Under the pieces are notes generated by a model that was given only the letters and a program-made list of their open reading frames with translations, had not been told where the DNA came from and did no database searches. Both the position numbers and the translations under genes were made by a program. Below, in pieces: positions 33,580 to 44,923 of a stretch of DNA of 64,000 bases. Each line of letters begins with the position of its first letter. The stretch's first letter is position 1. The stretch covers positions 31,793,501-31,857,500 of the forward strand of contig CP136897.1 of NCBI GenBank assembly GCA_034359265.1, read 5' to 3'. Origin of the DNA: Canna indica. Taxonomy: Eukaryota; Streptophyta; Magnoliopsida; Zingiberales; Cannaceae.

Positions 33580-33696
33580 GGTGCAACACGAGGACTTCCC
33601 AGGAGGTCACCAATCCTAGTACTACTCTCGCCCAAGCACGCTTAACTTCGGAGTTCTGATGGGATCCGGTGGGTTAGTGCTGGTATGATCGCACCC
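33580..33696 (-). rRNA. 5S rRNA: 5S rRNA, copy 71
   Basis: C93T, G85T, G25C. Confidence 0.94.
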
Positions 33697-34064
33697 GTCA
33701 TGCACTTCTGATCGTCGGCTAATAAGGGTGAGCGTCCGAGGGATAGCTCGGGGTCATTTTCTTCGTCTCTTCGCGCGCCTTTTAGCGCCACGTGAAAAGC
33801 AAAAATCAGACAATAATGCACGGAGTTACGCCCGTTTTAAACGAAAAATAATAATTGAAATGTTATTTTTCTTATTTATTTACAAATTTTAATTTTTCGG
33901 GTCAGTTGGGTGATCGAGCCGGCCGTAGAGGTTGCGGCGGGCCCCGCGCGGGCGATCGACAGCCAAATTTTATGTCGACGACGTCGTCCGTCCTTAACGT
34001 TTGGTTAGAAAGATTGGTAAAAAAAATGATCTCGTCGTCCGATCAAATAGGTAGTAACAAAAAA

Positions 34065-34181
34065 GGTGCAACACGAGGACTTCCCAGGGGGTCACCAATT
34101 CTAGTACTACTCTCGCCCAAGCACGCTTAACTTCGGAGTTCTGATGGGATCCGGTGCGTTAGTGCTGGTATGATCGCACCC
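34065..34181 (-). rRNA. 5S rRNA: 5S rRNA, copy 72
   Basis: G85T, G82A, both in the C-box. Main T-run split by G (AACAAAAAA on the plus strand). Confidence 0.93.
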
Positions 34182-34549
34182 GTCATGCACTTCTGATCGT
34201 CGGCTAATAAGGGTGAGCGTCCGAGGGATAGCTCGGGGTCATTTTCTTCGTCTCTTCGCGCGCCTTTTAGCGCCACGTGAAAAGTAAAAATCGGACAATA
34301 ATGCACGGAGTTACGCCCGTTTTAAACAAAAAATAATAATTGAAATGTTATTTTTCTTATTTATTTACAAATTTTAATTTTTCGGGTCGGTTGGTCGTTC
34401 GAGCCGGCAGTAGAGGTTGCAGCGGGCCCCGCGCGGGCGATCGACAACCAAATTTTATGTCGACGACGTCGTCCGTCCTTAACATTTGGTTAGAAAGATT
34501 GGTTAAAAAAATGATCTCGTCGTGCAATCAAATAGGTAGTAAAAAAAAA

Positions 34550-34665
34550 GGTGCAACACGAGGACTTCCCAGGGGGTCACCCATCCTAGTACTACTCTCG
34601 CCAAGCACGCTTAACTTCAAAGTTCTGATGGTATCCGGTGCGTTAGTGCTGGTATGATCGCACCC
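34550..34665 (-). rRNA. 5S rRNA: 5S rRNA, copy 73 (116 nt)
   Basis: Same A-box base loss as copy 70, with C47T, C46T, C34A. Confidence 0.88.
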
Positions 34666-35034
34666 GTCACGCACTTCTGATCGTCGGCTAATAAGGGTGA
34701 ACGTCCGTGGGATAGCTCGGGGTCATTTTCTTCGTCTCTTCGCGCACCTTTTGGTGCCACGTGAAAAGCTGAAATCGGACAATAATGCACGGAGTTACGC
34801 CCGTTTTAAACGAAAAATAATAATTGAAATGTTATTTTTCTTATTTATTTACAAATTTTAATTTTTTCAGGTCGGTTGGTCGATCGAGCCGGCCGTAGAG
34901 GTTGCGGCGGGCCCCGCGCGGGCGATCGACAGCCAAATTTTATGTCGACGACGTCGTCCGTCCTTAACGTTTGGTTAGAAAGATTGGTAAAGAAAATGAT
35001 CTCATCGTGCAATCAAATAGGTAGTAAAAAAAAA

Positions 35035-35151
35035 GGTGCAACACGAGGACTTCCCAGGAGGTCACCAATCCTAGTACTACTCTCGCCCAAGCACGCTTAA
35101 CTTCGGAGTTCTGATGGGATCCGGTGGGTTAGTGCTGGTATGATCGCACCC
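35035..35151 (-). rRNA. 5S rRNA: 5S rRNA, copy 74
   Basis: C93T, G85T, G25C. Confidence 0.94.
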
Positions 35152-35517
35152 ATCATGCACTTCTGATTGTCGGCTAATAAGGGTGAGCGTCCGAGGGATA
35201 GCTCGGGGTCATTTTCTTCGTCTCTTCGCGCGCCTTTTAGCGCCACGTGAAAAGCAAAAATCAGACAATAATGCACGGAGTTACGCCCGTTTTAAACGAA
35301 AAATAATAATTGAAATGTTATTTTTCTTATTTATTTACAAATTTTAATTTTTCGGGTCAGTTGGGTGATCGAGCCGGCCGTAGAGGTTGCGGCGGGCCCC
35401 GCGCGGGCGATCGACAGCCAAATTTTATGTCGACGACGTCGTCCGTCCTTAACGTTTGGTTAGAAAGATTGGTAAAAAAATGATCTCGTCGTGCAATCAA
35501 ATAGGTAGTAAAAAAAA

Positions 35518-35634
35518 GGTGCAACACGAGGACTTCCCAAGGGGTCACCCATCCTAGTACTATTCTCGCCCAAGCACGCTTAACTTCGGAGTTCTGATGG
35601 GATCCGGTGCGTTAGTGCTGGTATGATCGCACCC
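35518..35634 (-). rRNA. 5S rRNA: 5S rRNA, copy 75
   Basis: C95T, G72A. Unit 483 bp; both T-runs slightly shortened. Confidence 0.95.
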
Positions 35635-36002
35635 ATCATGCATTTCTGATCGTCGGCTAATAAGGGTGAGCGTCCGAGGGATAGCTCGGGGTCATTTTCT
35701 TCGTCTCTTCGCGCGCCTTTTAGTGCCACGTGAAAAGCTGAAATCGGACAATAATGCACGGAATTACGCCCGTTTTAAATGAAAAATAATAATTGAAATG
35801 TTATTTTTCTTATTTATTTACAAATATTAATTTTTCGGGTCGGTTGGTCGATCGAGCCGGCCGTAGAGGTTGCGGCGGGCACCGCGCGGGCGATCGACAG
35901 CCAAATTTTATGTCGACGACGTCGTCCGTCCTTAACGTTTGGTTAGAAAGATTGGTAAAAAAATGATCTCGTCGTGCAATCAAATAGGTAGTAAAAAAAA
36001 AA

Positions 36003-36119
36003 GGTGCAACACGAGGACTTCCCAGGGGGTCACCCATCCTAGTACTACTCTCACCCAAGCACGCTTAACTTCGGAGTTCTGATGGGATCCGGTGTGTTAG
36101 TGCTAGTATGATCACACCA
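36003..36119 (-). rRNA. 5S rRNA: 5S rRNA, copy 76
   Basis: C67T, G25A, C15T, C6T, G1T. Main T-run lengthened to ten. Confidence 0.92.
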
Positions 36120-36476
36120 GTCGTGCACTTCTGATCGTCGGCTAATAAGGGTGAGCGTCCGAGGGATAGCTCGGGGTCATTTTCTTCGTCTCTTCGCGCG
36201 CCTTTTAGCGCCACGTGAAAAGCTGAAATCGGACAATAATGCACGGAGTTACGCCCGTTTTAAACGAAAAATAATAATTGAAATGTTATTTTTCTTATTT
36301 ATTTACAAATTATAATTTTTCGGGTAGGTTGGTTGATCGAGCCGGCCGTAGAGGTTGCGGCGGGCGATCGACAGCCAAATTTTATATCGACGACGTCGTC
36401 CGTCCTTAACGTTGGGTTAGAAAGATTGGTAAAAAAAATGATCTCGTCGTGCAATCAAATAGGTAGTAAAAAAAAA

Positions 36477-36593
36477 GGTGCAACACGAGGACTTCCCAGG
36501 GGGTCACCCATCCTAGTACTACTCTCGCCCAAGCACGCTTAATTTCGGAGTTCTAATGGGATCTAGTGCGTTAGTGCTTGTATGATCGCACCC
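36477..36593 (-). rRNA. 5S rRNA: 5S rRNA, copy 77
   Basis: G51A, C39T, G30A, C29T, C15A; GGATCC lost. Short GC block, unit 474 bp. Confidence 0.91.
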
Positions 36594-36960
36594 ATCATGC
36601 ACTTCTGATCGTCGGCTAATAAGGGTGAGCGTCCGAGGGATAGCTCGGGGTCATTTTCTTCGTCTCTTCGCGCGCCTTTTAGTGCCACGTGAAAAGCTGA
36701 AATCGGACAATAATGCACGGAATTACACCCGTTTTAAATGAAAAATAATAATTGAAATGTTATTTTTCTTATTTATTTACAAATATTAATTTTTCGGGTC
36801 GGTTGGTCGATCGAGCCGGCCGTAGAGGTTGCGGCGGGCCCCGCGCTGGCGATCGACAGCCAAATTTTATGTCGACGACGTCGTCCGTCCTTAACGTTTG
36901 GTTAGAAAGATTGGTAAAAAAATGATCTCGTCGTGCAATCAAATAGGTAGTAAAAAAAAA

Positions 36961-37077
36961 GGTGCAACACGAGGACTTTCCAGGGGGTCACCCATCCTAG
37001 TACTACTCTCGCCCAAGCACGCTTAACTTCAGAGTTCTGATGGGATCCGGTGTGTTAGTGCTAGTATGATCACACCC
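36961..37077 (-). rRNA. 5S rRNA: 5S rRNA, copy 78
   Basis: G99A, C47T, G25A, C15T, C6T. Confidence 0.92.
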
Positions 37078-37445
37078 GTCGTGCACTTCTGATCGTCGGC
37101 TAATAAGGGTGAGCGTCCGAGGGATAGCTCAGGGTCATTTTCTTCGTCTCTTCGCGCGCCTTTTAGCGCCACGTGAAAAGCTGAAATCGGACAATAATGC
37201 ACGGAATTACGCCCGTTTTAAATGAAAAATAATAATTGAAATGTTATTTTTCTTATTTATTTACAAATATTAATTTTTCGGGTCGGTTGGTCGATCGAGC
37301 CGGCCGTAGAGGTTGCGGCGGGCACCGCGCGGGCGATCGACAGCCAAATTTTATGTCGACGACGTCGTCCGTCCTTAACGTTTGGTTAGAAAGATTGGTA
37401 AAAAAATGATCTCGTCGTGCAATCAAATAGGTAGTAAAAAAAAAA

Positions 37446-37562
37446 GGTGCAACACGAGGACTTCCCAGGGGGTCACCCATCCTAGTACTACTCTCACCCA
37501 AGCACGCTTAACTTCGGAGTTCTGATGGGATCCGGTGTGTTAGTGCTAGTATGATCACACCA
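37446..37562 (-). rRNA. 5S rRNA: 5S rRNA, copy 79
   Basis: Variant set of copy 76 (C67T, G25A, C15T, C6T, G1T). Confidence 0.92.
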
Positions 37563-37919
37563 GTCGTGCACTTCTGATCGTCGGCTAATAAGGGTGAGCG
37601 TCCGAGGGATAGCTCGGGGTCATTTTCTTCGTCTCTTCGCGCGCCTTTTAGCGCCACGTGAAAAGCTGAAATCGGACAATAATGCACGGAGTTACGCCCG
37701 TTTTAAACGAAAAATAATAATTGAAATGTTATTTTTCTTATTTATTTACAAATTATAATTTTTCGGGTAGGTTGGTTGATCGAGCCGGCCGTAGAGGTTG
37801 CGGCGGGCGATCGACAGCCAAATTTTATATCGACGACGTCGTCCGTCCTTAACGTTGGGTTAGAAAGATTGGTAAAAAAAATGATCTCGTCGTGCAATCA
37901 AATAGGTAGTAAAAAAAAA

Positions 37920-38036
37920 GGTGCAACACGAGGACTTCCCAGGGGGTCACCCATCCTAGTACTACTCTCGCCCAAGCACGCTTAATTTCGGAGTTCTAAT
38001 GGGATCTAGTGCGTTAGTGCTTGTATGATCGCACCC
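37920..38036 (-). rRNA. 5S rRNA: 5S rRNA, copy 80
   Basis: Variant set of copy 77; short GC block. Confidence 0.91.
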
Positions 38037-38404
38037 ATCATGCACTTCTGATCGTCGGCTAATAAGGGTGAGCGTCCGAGGGATAGCTCGGGGTCATTTT
38101 CTTCGTCTCTTCGCGCGCCTTTTAGTGCCACGTGAAAAGCTGAAATCGGACAATAATGCACGGAATTACACCCGTTTTAAATGAAAAATAATAATTGAAA
38201 TGTTATTTTTCTTATTTATTTACAAATATTAATTTTTCGGGTCGGTTGGTCGATCGAGCCGGCCGTAGAGGTTGCGGCGGGCCCCGCGCTGGCGATCGAC
38301 AGCCAAATTTTATGTCGACGACGTCGTCCGTCCTTAACGTTTGGTTAGAAAGATTGGTAAAGAAAATGATCTCATCGTGCAATCAAATAGGTAGTAAATA
38401 AAAA

Positions 38405-38521
38405 GGTGCAACACGAGGACTTTCCAGGGGGTCACCCATCCTAGTACTACTCTCGCCGAAGCACGCTTAACTTCGAAGTTCTAATAGGATCCGGTGCGTT
38501 AGTGCTGGTATGATCGCACAC
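38405..38521 (-). rRNA. 5S rRNA: 5S rRNA, copy 81 (mosaic)
   Basis: G99A, G64C, C46T, C39T, C36T, G2T. Spacer of copy-78 type, T-run region of copy-69 type (AAATAAAAA) and 5' half of copy-102 type. Confidence 0.9.
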
Positions 38522-38889
38522 GTTTTGCACTTCTTATCGTCGGCTAATAAGGGTGAGCGTCCGAGGGACAGCTCAAGGTCATTTTCTTCGTTTCTTCGCG
38601 CGCCTTTCAGCGCCACGTGAAAAGCTGAAATCGGACAATAATGCACGGAGTTACGCCCGTTTTAAACGAAAAATAATAATTGAAATGTTATTTTTCTTAT
38701 TTATTTACAAATTGTAATTTTTCGGGTCGGTTGGTCGATCGAGCCGGCCGTAGAGGTTACGGCGGACCCCGCGTGGGTGATCGACTGCCAAATTTTATGG
38801 CGACGACGTCGTCCGTCCTTAACTTTTGGTTAGAAAGATTGGTAAAAAAAATGATCTCGTCGTGCAATCAAATAGGTAGTAAAAAAAAT

Positions 38890-39006
38890 GGTGGAACACG
38901 AGGACTTCCCAAGAGGTCACCCATCCTAGTACTACTCTCGCCCAACCACGCTTAACTTCGTAGTTCTGATGGGATCCGGTGCGTTAGTGCTGGTATGATC
39001 GCACCC
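38890..39006 (-). rRNA. 5S rRNA: 5S rRNA, copy 82
   Basis: G113C, C95T, C93T, C61G, C46A. Start of the 12.1-kb-offset duplication. Confidence 0.91.
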
Positions 39007-39374
39007 GTCATGCACTTCTGATCGTCGGCTAATATGGGTGAGCGTCTGAGGGACAGCTCGGGGTCATTTTCTTCGTCTCTTTGCGCGCCTTTCAGCGCTA
39101 CGTGAAAAGCTAAAATCGGACAATAATGCACGGAGTTACGCCCGTTTTAAACGAAAAATAATAATTGAAATGTTATTTTTCTTATTTATTTACCAATTTT
39201 AATTTTTTGGGTCGGTTGGTCGATCGAGCCGGCCGTAGATGTTTCGGCGGGCCCCGCGCGGGCGATCGACAGCCAAGATTTTTGGCGTCGACGTCGTCCG
39301 TCCTTAACGTTTGGTTAGAAAGATTGGTAAAAAAAATGATCTCCTCATGCAATCAAATAGGTAGTAAAAAAAAA

Positions 39375-39491
39375 GGTTCAACGCAAGGACTTCCCAGGGG
39401 ATCACCCATCCTAGTACTACTCTCGCCCAAGCACGCTTAACTTCGAAGTTCTAATAGGATCCGGTGCGTTAGTGCTGGTATGATCACACCC
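39375..39491 (-). rRNA. 5S rRNA: 5S rRNA, copy 83 (promoter flank deleted)
   Basis: C114A, T109C, C107T, C91T, C46T, C39T, C36T, C6T. A 75-bp deletion begins about 12 bp upstream of the start and removes the TATA-like element; a mutated G-box (CACATG, 39509-39514) now sits at -18 to -23. Probably silent. Confidence 0.87.
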
Positions 39492-39784
39492 GATATGCAC
39501 TTCAGCGCCACATGAAAAGCTGAAATCGGACAATAATGCACGGAGTTACGCCCGTTTTAAACGAAAAATAATAATTGAAATGTTATTTTTCTTATTTATT
39601 TACAAACTTTAATTTTTCGGGTCGGTTGGTCGATCGAGCCGGCCGTACAGGTTGCGGCGGGCCCCGCGCGGGCGATCTACAGCCAAGATTTATGGCGACG
39701 ACGTCGTTCATCCTTAACGTTTGATTAGAAAGATTGGTAAAAAAAATGATCTCATCGTGCAATGAAATAGGTAGTAAAAAAAAA

Positions 39785-39901
39785 GGTGCAACGCGAGGAC
39801 TTCCTAGGGGGTCACCCATCCTAGTACTACTCTCGCCCAAGCACGTTTAACTTCAGAGTTCTGATGGGATCGGGTGCGTTAGTGCTGGTATGATCACACC
39901 C
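39785..39901 (-). rRNA. 5S rRNA: 5S rRNA, copy 84
   Basis: T109C, G97A, G56A, C47T, G30C, C6T. Unit 410 bp because of the deletion on its 3' side; start flank is GATATGCA, not GTCATGCA. Confidence 0.9.
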
Positions 39902-40271
39902 GATATGCACTTCTGATCGTCGGCTAATAAGGGTGAGCGTCCGAGGGAGAGTTCGGGGGTCATTTTCTTCTTCTCTTCGCGCGCCTTTCAGTGCCACGTG
40001 AAAAGCTGAAATCGGACAATAATGCACGGAGTTACGCCCGTTTTAAACGAAAAATAATAATTGAAATGTTATTTTTCTTATTTATTTACAAATTTTAATT
40101 TTTCGGGTCGGTTGGTCGATCGAGCCGGCCGTAGAGGTTGCGGCGGACCCCGCGCGGGCGATTGACGGCTAAATTTTATGGCGACGACGTCGTCCGTCCT
40201 TAACGTTTGGTTAGAAAAATTGGTAAAAAAAAATGATCTCGTCGTGCAATCAAATAGGTAGTAAAAAAAAA

Positions 40272-40388
40272 GGTGCAACACGAGGACTTCCCAAGGGGTC
40301 ACCCATCCTAGTACTACTCTCGCCCAAGCACGCTTAACTTCGGAGTTTTGATGGGATCCGGTGCGTTAGTGCTGGTATGATCGCACCC
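40272..40388 (-). rRNA. 5S rRNA: 5S rRNA, copy 85
   Basis: C95T, G41A. Confidence 0.95.
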
Positions 40389-40755
40389 GTCATGCACTTC
40401 TGATCGACGGCTAATAAGGGTGAGCGTCCGAGGGACAGCTCAGGGTCATTTTCTTCGTCTCTTCGCGCGCCTTTCAGCGCCACGTGAAAAGCTGAAATCG
40501 GACAATAATGCACGGAGTTACGCCCGTTTTAAACGAAAAATAATAATTGAAATGTTATTTTTCTTATTTATTTACAAATTTTAATTTTTCGGGTCGGTTG
40601 GTCGATCAAGCCGGCAGTAGAGGTTGCGGCGGGCCCCGCACGGGCGATCGACAGCCAAGATTTATTGCGACGACGTCGTCCGTCCTTAACGTTTGGTTAG
40701 AAAGATTGGTAAAAAAAATGATCTCATCGTGCAATCAAATAGGTAGTAAAAAAAA

Positions 40756-40872
40756 GGTGCAACGCGAGGACTTCCCAAGGGGTCACCCATCCTAGTACTA
40801 CTCTCGCCCAAGCACCCTTAACTTCGGAGTTCTGATTGGATCCGGTGCGTTAGTGCTGGTATGATCACACCC
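40756..40872 (-). rRNA. 5S rRNA: 5S rRNA, copy 86
   Basis: T109C, C95T, C57G, C36A, C6T. Confidence 0.92.
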
Positions 40873-41231
40873 GATATACACTTCTGATCGTCGGCTAATC
40901 AGGGTGAGCGTCCGAGGGAGAGTTCGAGGGTCATTTTCTTCGTCGCTTTGCGCGCCTTTCAGCGCCACGTGAAAAGCTGAAATCAGACAATAATGCACGG
41001 AGTTACGGCCGTTTTAAACGAAAAATAATAATTGAAATGTTATTTTTCTTATTTATTTACAAATTTTAATTTTTCGGGTAGGTTGGTCGATCGAGCCGGA
41101 CGTAGAGGTTGCGGCGGGCGATCGACAGCCAAATTTTATGGCGACGACGTCGTCCGTCCTTAACGTTTGGTTAGAAAGATTAGTAAAAAAAATGATCTCG
41201 TCGTGCAATCAAATAGGTAGTAAAAAAAAAA

Positions 41232-41348
41232 GGTGCAACACGAGAACTTCCCAGGGGGTCACCCACCTTAGTACTACTCTCGCCCAAGCACGCTTAACTT
41301 CGAAGTTCTGATGGGATCCGGTGCGTTAGTGCTGGTATGATCGCACCC
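41232..41348 (-). rRNA. 5S rRNA: 5S rRNA, copy 87
   Basis: C104T, A83G, G81A, C46T. Short GC block, unit 476 bp; the last TATA-flank bases read TTTTCCG instead of TTAGCCG. Confidence 0.92.
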
Positions 41349-41702
41349 ATCATGCAATTCTGATCGTCGGAAAATAAGGGTGAGCGTCCGAGGGACAGCT
41401 CGGGGTCATTTTCTTCGTCTCTTCGCGCACCTTTCAGCGCCACGTGAAAAGCTGAAATCAGACAATAATGCACGGAGTTACGCCCGTTTTAAACGAAAAA
41501 TAATAATTGAAATGTTATTTTTCTTATTTATTTACAAATTTAAATTTTTCGCGTCGGTTGGTCGATCGAGCCGGCCGTAGAGGTTGCGGCGGGCCCCGCG
41601 CGGGCGATCGACAGCCAAGATTTATGGCGACGATGTCGTCCGTCCTTAACGTTCGGTTAAAAAAATGATCTCATCGTGCAATCAAATAGTAGTAAAAGAA
41701 AA

Positions 41703-41819
41703 AGTGCAACACGACGGCTTCCCAGGGGGTCACCCATCCTGGTACTACTCTCGCCCAAGCATGCTTAACTTCGGAGTTCTGATGGGATCCGGTGCGTTAG
41801 TGCTAGTATGATCGCACCT
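41703..41819 (-). rRNA. 5S rRNA: 5S rRNA, copy 88
   Basis: C117T, C105G, T103C, T79C, G58A, C15T, G1A. T-run broken by C. Its 3' spacer lost 13 bp just before the distal T-run, unlike its duplicate copy 114. Confidence 0.89.
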
Positions 41820-42188
41820 ATTATAAACTTCTGATCGTTGTCTAATAAGGGTGGGCGTCCGAGGGAGAGTTCGGGGGTCATTTTCTTCGTCTCTTCGCGC
41901 GCCTTTCAACGCCACGTGAAAAGCTGAAATCGGACAATAATGCACGGAGTTACGCCCGTTTTAAACGAAAAATAATAATAGAAATGTTATTTTTCTTATT
42001 TATTTGCAAATTTTAAATTTTCGGGTTCGTTGGTCGATCGAGCCAGCCGTAGAGGTTGCGGCGGACCCCGCGCAGGCGATCGACAGCCAAATTTTATGGC
42101 GACGACGTCGTCTGTCCTTAATGTTTGGTTAGAAAGATTGGTAAAAAAAATAATCTCGTCGTGCAATCAAATACGTAGTAAAAAAAAA

Positions 42189-42305
42189 GGTGCAACACGA
42201 GGATTTTCCAAGGGGTCACCCATCCTAGTACTACTCTCTCCCAAGCATGCTTAACTTCGGAGTTCTGAAGGGATCCGGTGCGTTAGTGCTGGTATGATCG
42301 AACCT
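42189..42305 (-). rRNA. 5S rRNA: 5S rRNA, copy 89 (diverged)
   Basis: G102A, G99A, C95T, C67A, G58A, A37T, G5T, G1A. Confidence 0.87.
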
Positions 42306-42673
42306 GTCATGCACTTCTGATCGTCGGCTAATAAGGTTGAGCGTCCGTGGGACAGCTGGGGGTCGTTTTCCTCGTCTCTTCACGCGCCTTTCAGCGCCAC
42401 GTGAAAAGCTGAAATCGGACAATAATGCACGGAGTTACGCCCGTTTTAAACGAAAAATAATAATTGAAATGTTATTTTTCTTATTTATTTACAAATTTTA
42501 ATTTTTCGGGTCGGTTGGTCGATCAAGCCGGCCGTAGAGATTGCGGCGCGCCCCGCGCGGGCGATCGACAACCAAATTTTATGGCGACGACGTCGTCCGT
42601 CCTTAATGTTTGGTTAGAAAGATTGGTAAAAAAAATGATCTCGTCGTGCAATCAAGTAGGTAGTAAAAAAAAA

Positions 42674-42781
42674 GGTGCAACACGAGGACTTCCCAGGGGG
42701 TCACCCATCCTAGTACTACTCTCGCCCAAGCACGCTTAACTTCGGAGTTCTGATGGGATCCGGTGCGTTAGTGCTAGTATG
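42674..42781 (-). pseudogene. 5S rRNA: 5S rRNA pseudogene, copy 90 (5' truncated)
   Basis: Positions 10-117 are present with only C15T; the first 9 nt, the whole upstream promoter flank and most of the spacer are gone. The remnant is joined at TATG directly to the dyad region of copy 91, giving a 198-bp unit. The internal control region survives, but there is no normal start site. Confidence 0.93.
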
Positions 42782-42871
42782 GCGACGACTTCGTCCGTCC
42801 TTAATGTTTGGTTAGAAAGATTGGTAAAAAAAATGATCTCGTCGTGCAATCAAATACGTAGTAAAAAAAAA

Positions 42872-42988
42872 GGTGCAAGACTAGGACTTTCCAGGCGGTC
42901 ACCCATCCTAGTACTACTCTCTCCCAAGCACGCTTAACTTCGGAGTTCTGAAGGGATCCGGTGCGTTAGTGCTGGTATGATCGAACCC
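42872..42988 (-). rRNA. 5S rRNA: 5S rRNA, copy 91
   Basis: G110C, C107A, G99A, C93G, C67A, A37T, G5T. Spacer to copy 90 is only 90 bp. Confidence 0.88.
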
Positions 42989-43355
42989 GTCATGCACTTT
43001 TGATCGTCGGCTAATAAGGTTTTGCGTCCGAGGGGCAGCTCGGGGTCGTTTTCTTCGTCTCTTAGCGTGCCTTTCAGCGCCACGTGAAAAGATGAAATCG
43101 GACAATAATGCACGGAGTTACACCCCTTTTAAACGAAAAATAATAATTGAAATGTTATTTTTCTTATTTATTTACAAATTTTAATTTTTCGGGTGGGTTG
43201 GTCGATCGAGCCGGCCGTAGAGGTTGCGGCAGGCCCCGCGCGGGCGATCGACAGCCAAAATTTATGTCGACGACGTCGTCCGTCCCTAACGTTTGGTTAG
43301 AAAGATTGGTAAAAAAATGATCTCGTCGTGCAATCAAATAGGTGGTAAAAAAAAA

Positions 43356-43471
43356 GGTGCAACACGAGGACTTCCCAGGGGTCACCCATCCTAGTACTAC
43401 TCTCGCCCAAGCACGCTTAACTTCGGAGTTCTGATGGGATCCGGTGTGTTAGTGCTGGTATGATCGCACCC
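43356..43471 (-). rRNA. 5S rRNA: 5S rRNA, copy 92 (116 nt)
   Basis: One C lost from C91-C95, plus G25A. Confidence 0.92.
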
Positions 43472-43840
43472 GTCGTGCACTTCTGATCGTCGGCTAATAA
43501 GGGTGAGCGTCCGAGGGATAGCTCGGGGTCATTTTCTTCGTCTCTTCGGGCGCCTTTCAGCGCCACGTGAAAAGCTGAAATCAGACAATAATGCACGGAG
43601 TTACGCCCGTTTTAAACGAAAAATAATAATTGAAATGTTATTTTTCTTATTTATTTACAAATTTAAATTTTTCGGGTCGGTTGGTCGATCGAGCCGGCCG
43701 TAGAGGTTGCGGCGGGCCCCGCGCGTGGGCGATCGACAGCCAAATTTTATTTCGACGACGTCGTCCGTCCTTAACGTTAGGTTACAAAGATTGGTAAAAA
43801 AAATGATCTCGTCGTGCAATCAAATAGGTAGTAAAAAAAA

Positions 43841-43957
43841 GATGCAACACGAGGACTTCCCAGGGGGTCACCCATCCTAGTACTATTGTCGCCCAAGCAC
43901 GCTTAACTTCGGAGTTCTGAAGGGATCCGGTGCGTTAGTGCTGGTATGATCGCAGCC
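43841..43957 (-). rRNA. 5S rRNA: 5S rRNA, copy 93
   Basis: C116T, G72A, G70C, A37T, G3C. Confidence 0.92.
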
Positions 43958-44324
43958 GTCACGCACTTCTGATCGTCGGCTAATAAGGGTGAGCGTCCGA
44001 GGGACAACTCGGGGTCATTTTCTTCGTCTCTTCGCGTGCCTTTCAGCGCCTCGTGAAAAGCTAAAATCGGACAATAATGCACGGAGTTACTCCCGTTTTA
44101 AACGAAAAATAATAATTGAAATGTTATTTTTCTTATTTATTTACAAATTTTAATTTTTCGGGTCGGTTGGTCGATCGAGCCGGCCGTAGAGGTTGCGGCG
44201 GGCCCCGCGCGGGCGATCGCAGCCAAATTTTATGTCGACGACGTCGTCCGTCCTTACCGTTTGGTTAGAAAGATTGGTAAAAAAAATGATCTCGTCGTGC
44301 AATCAAATAGTTAGTAAAAAAAAA

Positions 44325-44441
44325 GGTGCAACACGAGGACTTCCCAGGGGGTCACCCATCCTAGTACTATTCTCGCCCAAGCACGCTTAACTTCGGGGTT
44401 CTGATGGGATCCGGTGCGTTAGTGCTGGTATGATCGCACCC
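44325..44441 (-). rRNA. 5S rRNA: 5S rRNA, copy 94
   Basis: G72A, T45C. Confidence 0.95.
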
Positions 44442-44807
44442 GTCGTGCACTTCTGATCGTCGGCTAATAAGGGTGAGCGTCCGAGGGATAGCTCGGGGTC
44501 ATTTTCTTCGTCTCTTCGCGCGCCTTTTAGCGCCACGTGAAAAACTGAAATCGGACAATAATGCACGGAGTTACGCCCGTTTTAAACGAAAAATAATAAT
44601 TGAAATGTTTTTTTCTTATTTATTTACAAATTTTAATTTTTCGGGTGGGTTGGTCAATCGAGCCGACCGTAGAGGTTGCGGCGGGCCGCGCGTGGGCGAT
44701 CGACTGCCAAATTTTATGTCGACGACGTCGTCCGTCCTTAACGTTTGGTTAGAAAGATTGGTAAAAAAATGATCTCGTCATGCAATCAAATTGTTGGTAA
44801 AAAAAAA

Positions 44808-44923
44808 GGTGCAACACGAGGACTTCCGAGGGGTCACCCATCCTAGTACCACTCTCGCCCAAGCACGCTTAACTTCGGAGTTCTGATGGGATCCGGTGTG
44901 TTAGTGCTGGTATGATCGCACCC
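44808..44923 (-). rRNA. 5S rRNA: 5S rRNA, copy 95 (116 nt)
   Basis: One C lost from C91-C95, G97C, A74G, G25A. Confidence 0.9.

Larger units (their letters stand above)
32727..35151. repeat. Three-unit higher-order repeat of 1455 bp, partial second copy
   Basis: Copies 70 and 73 share a one-base gene deletion and GGTATCC; copies 71 and 74 are also paired. All offsets are 1455. Confidence 0.88.
35635..38521. repeat. Three-unit higher-order repeat of 1443 bp, two copies
   Basis: Copies 76-77-78 and 79-80-81 line up at 1443-1444. The last unit (copy 81) has been replaced in part by two other sequence types. Confidence 0.88.
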
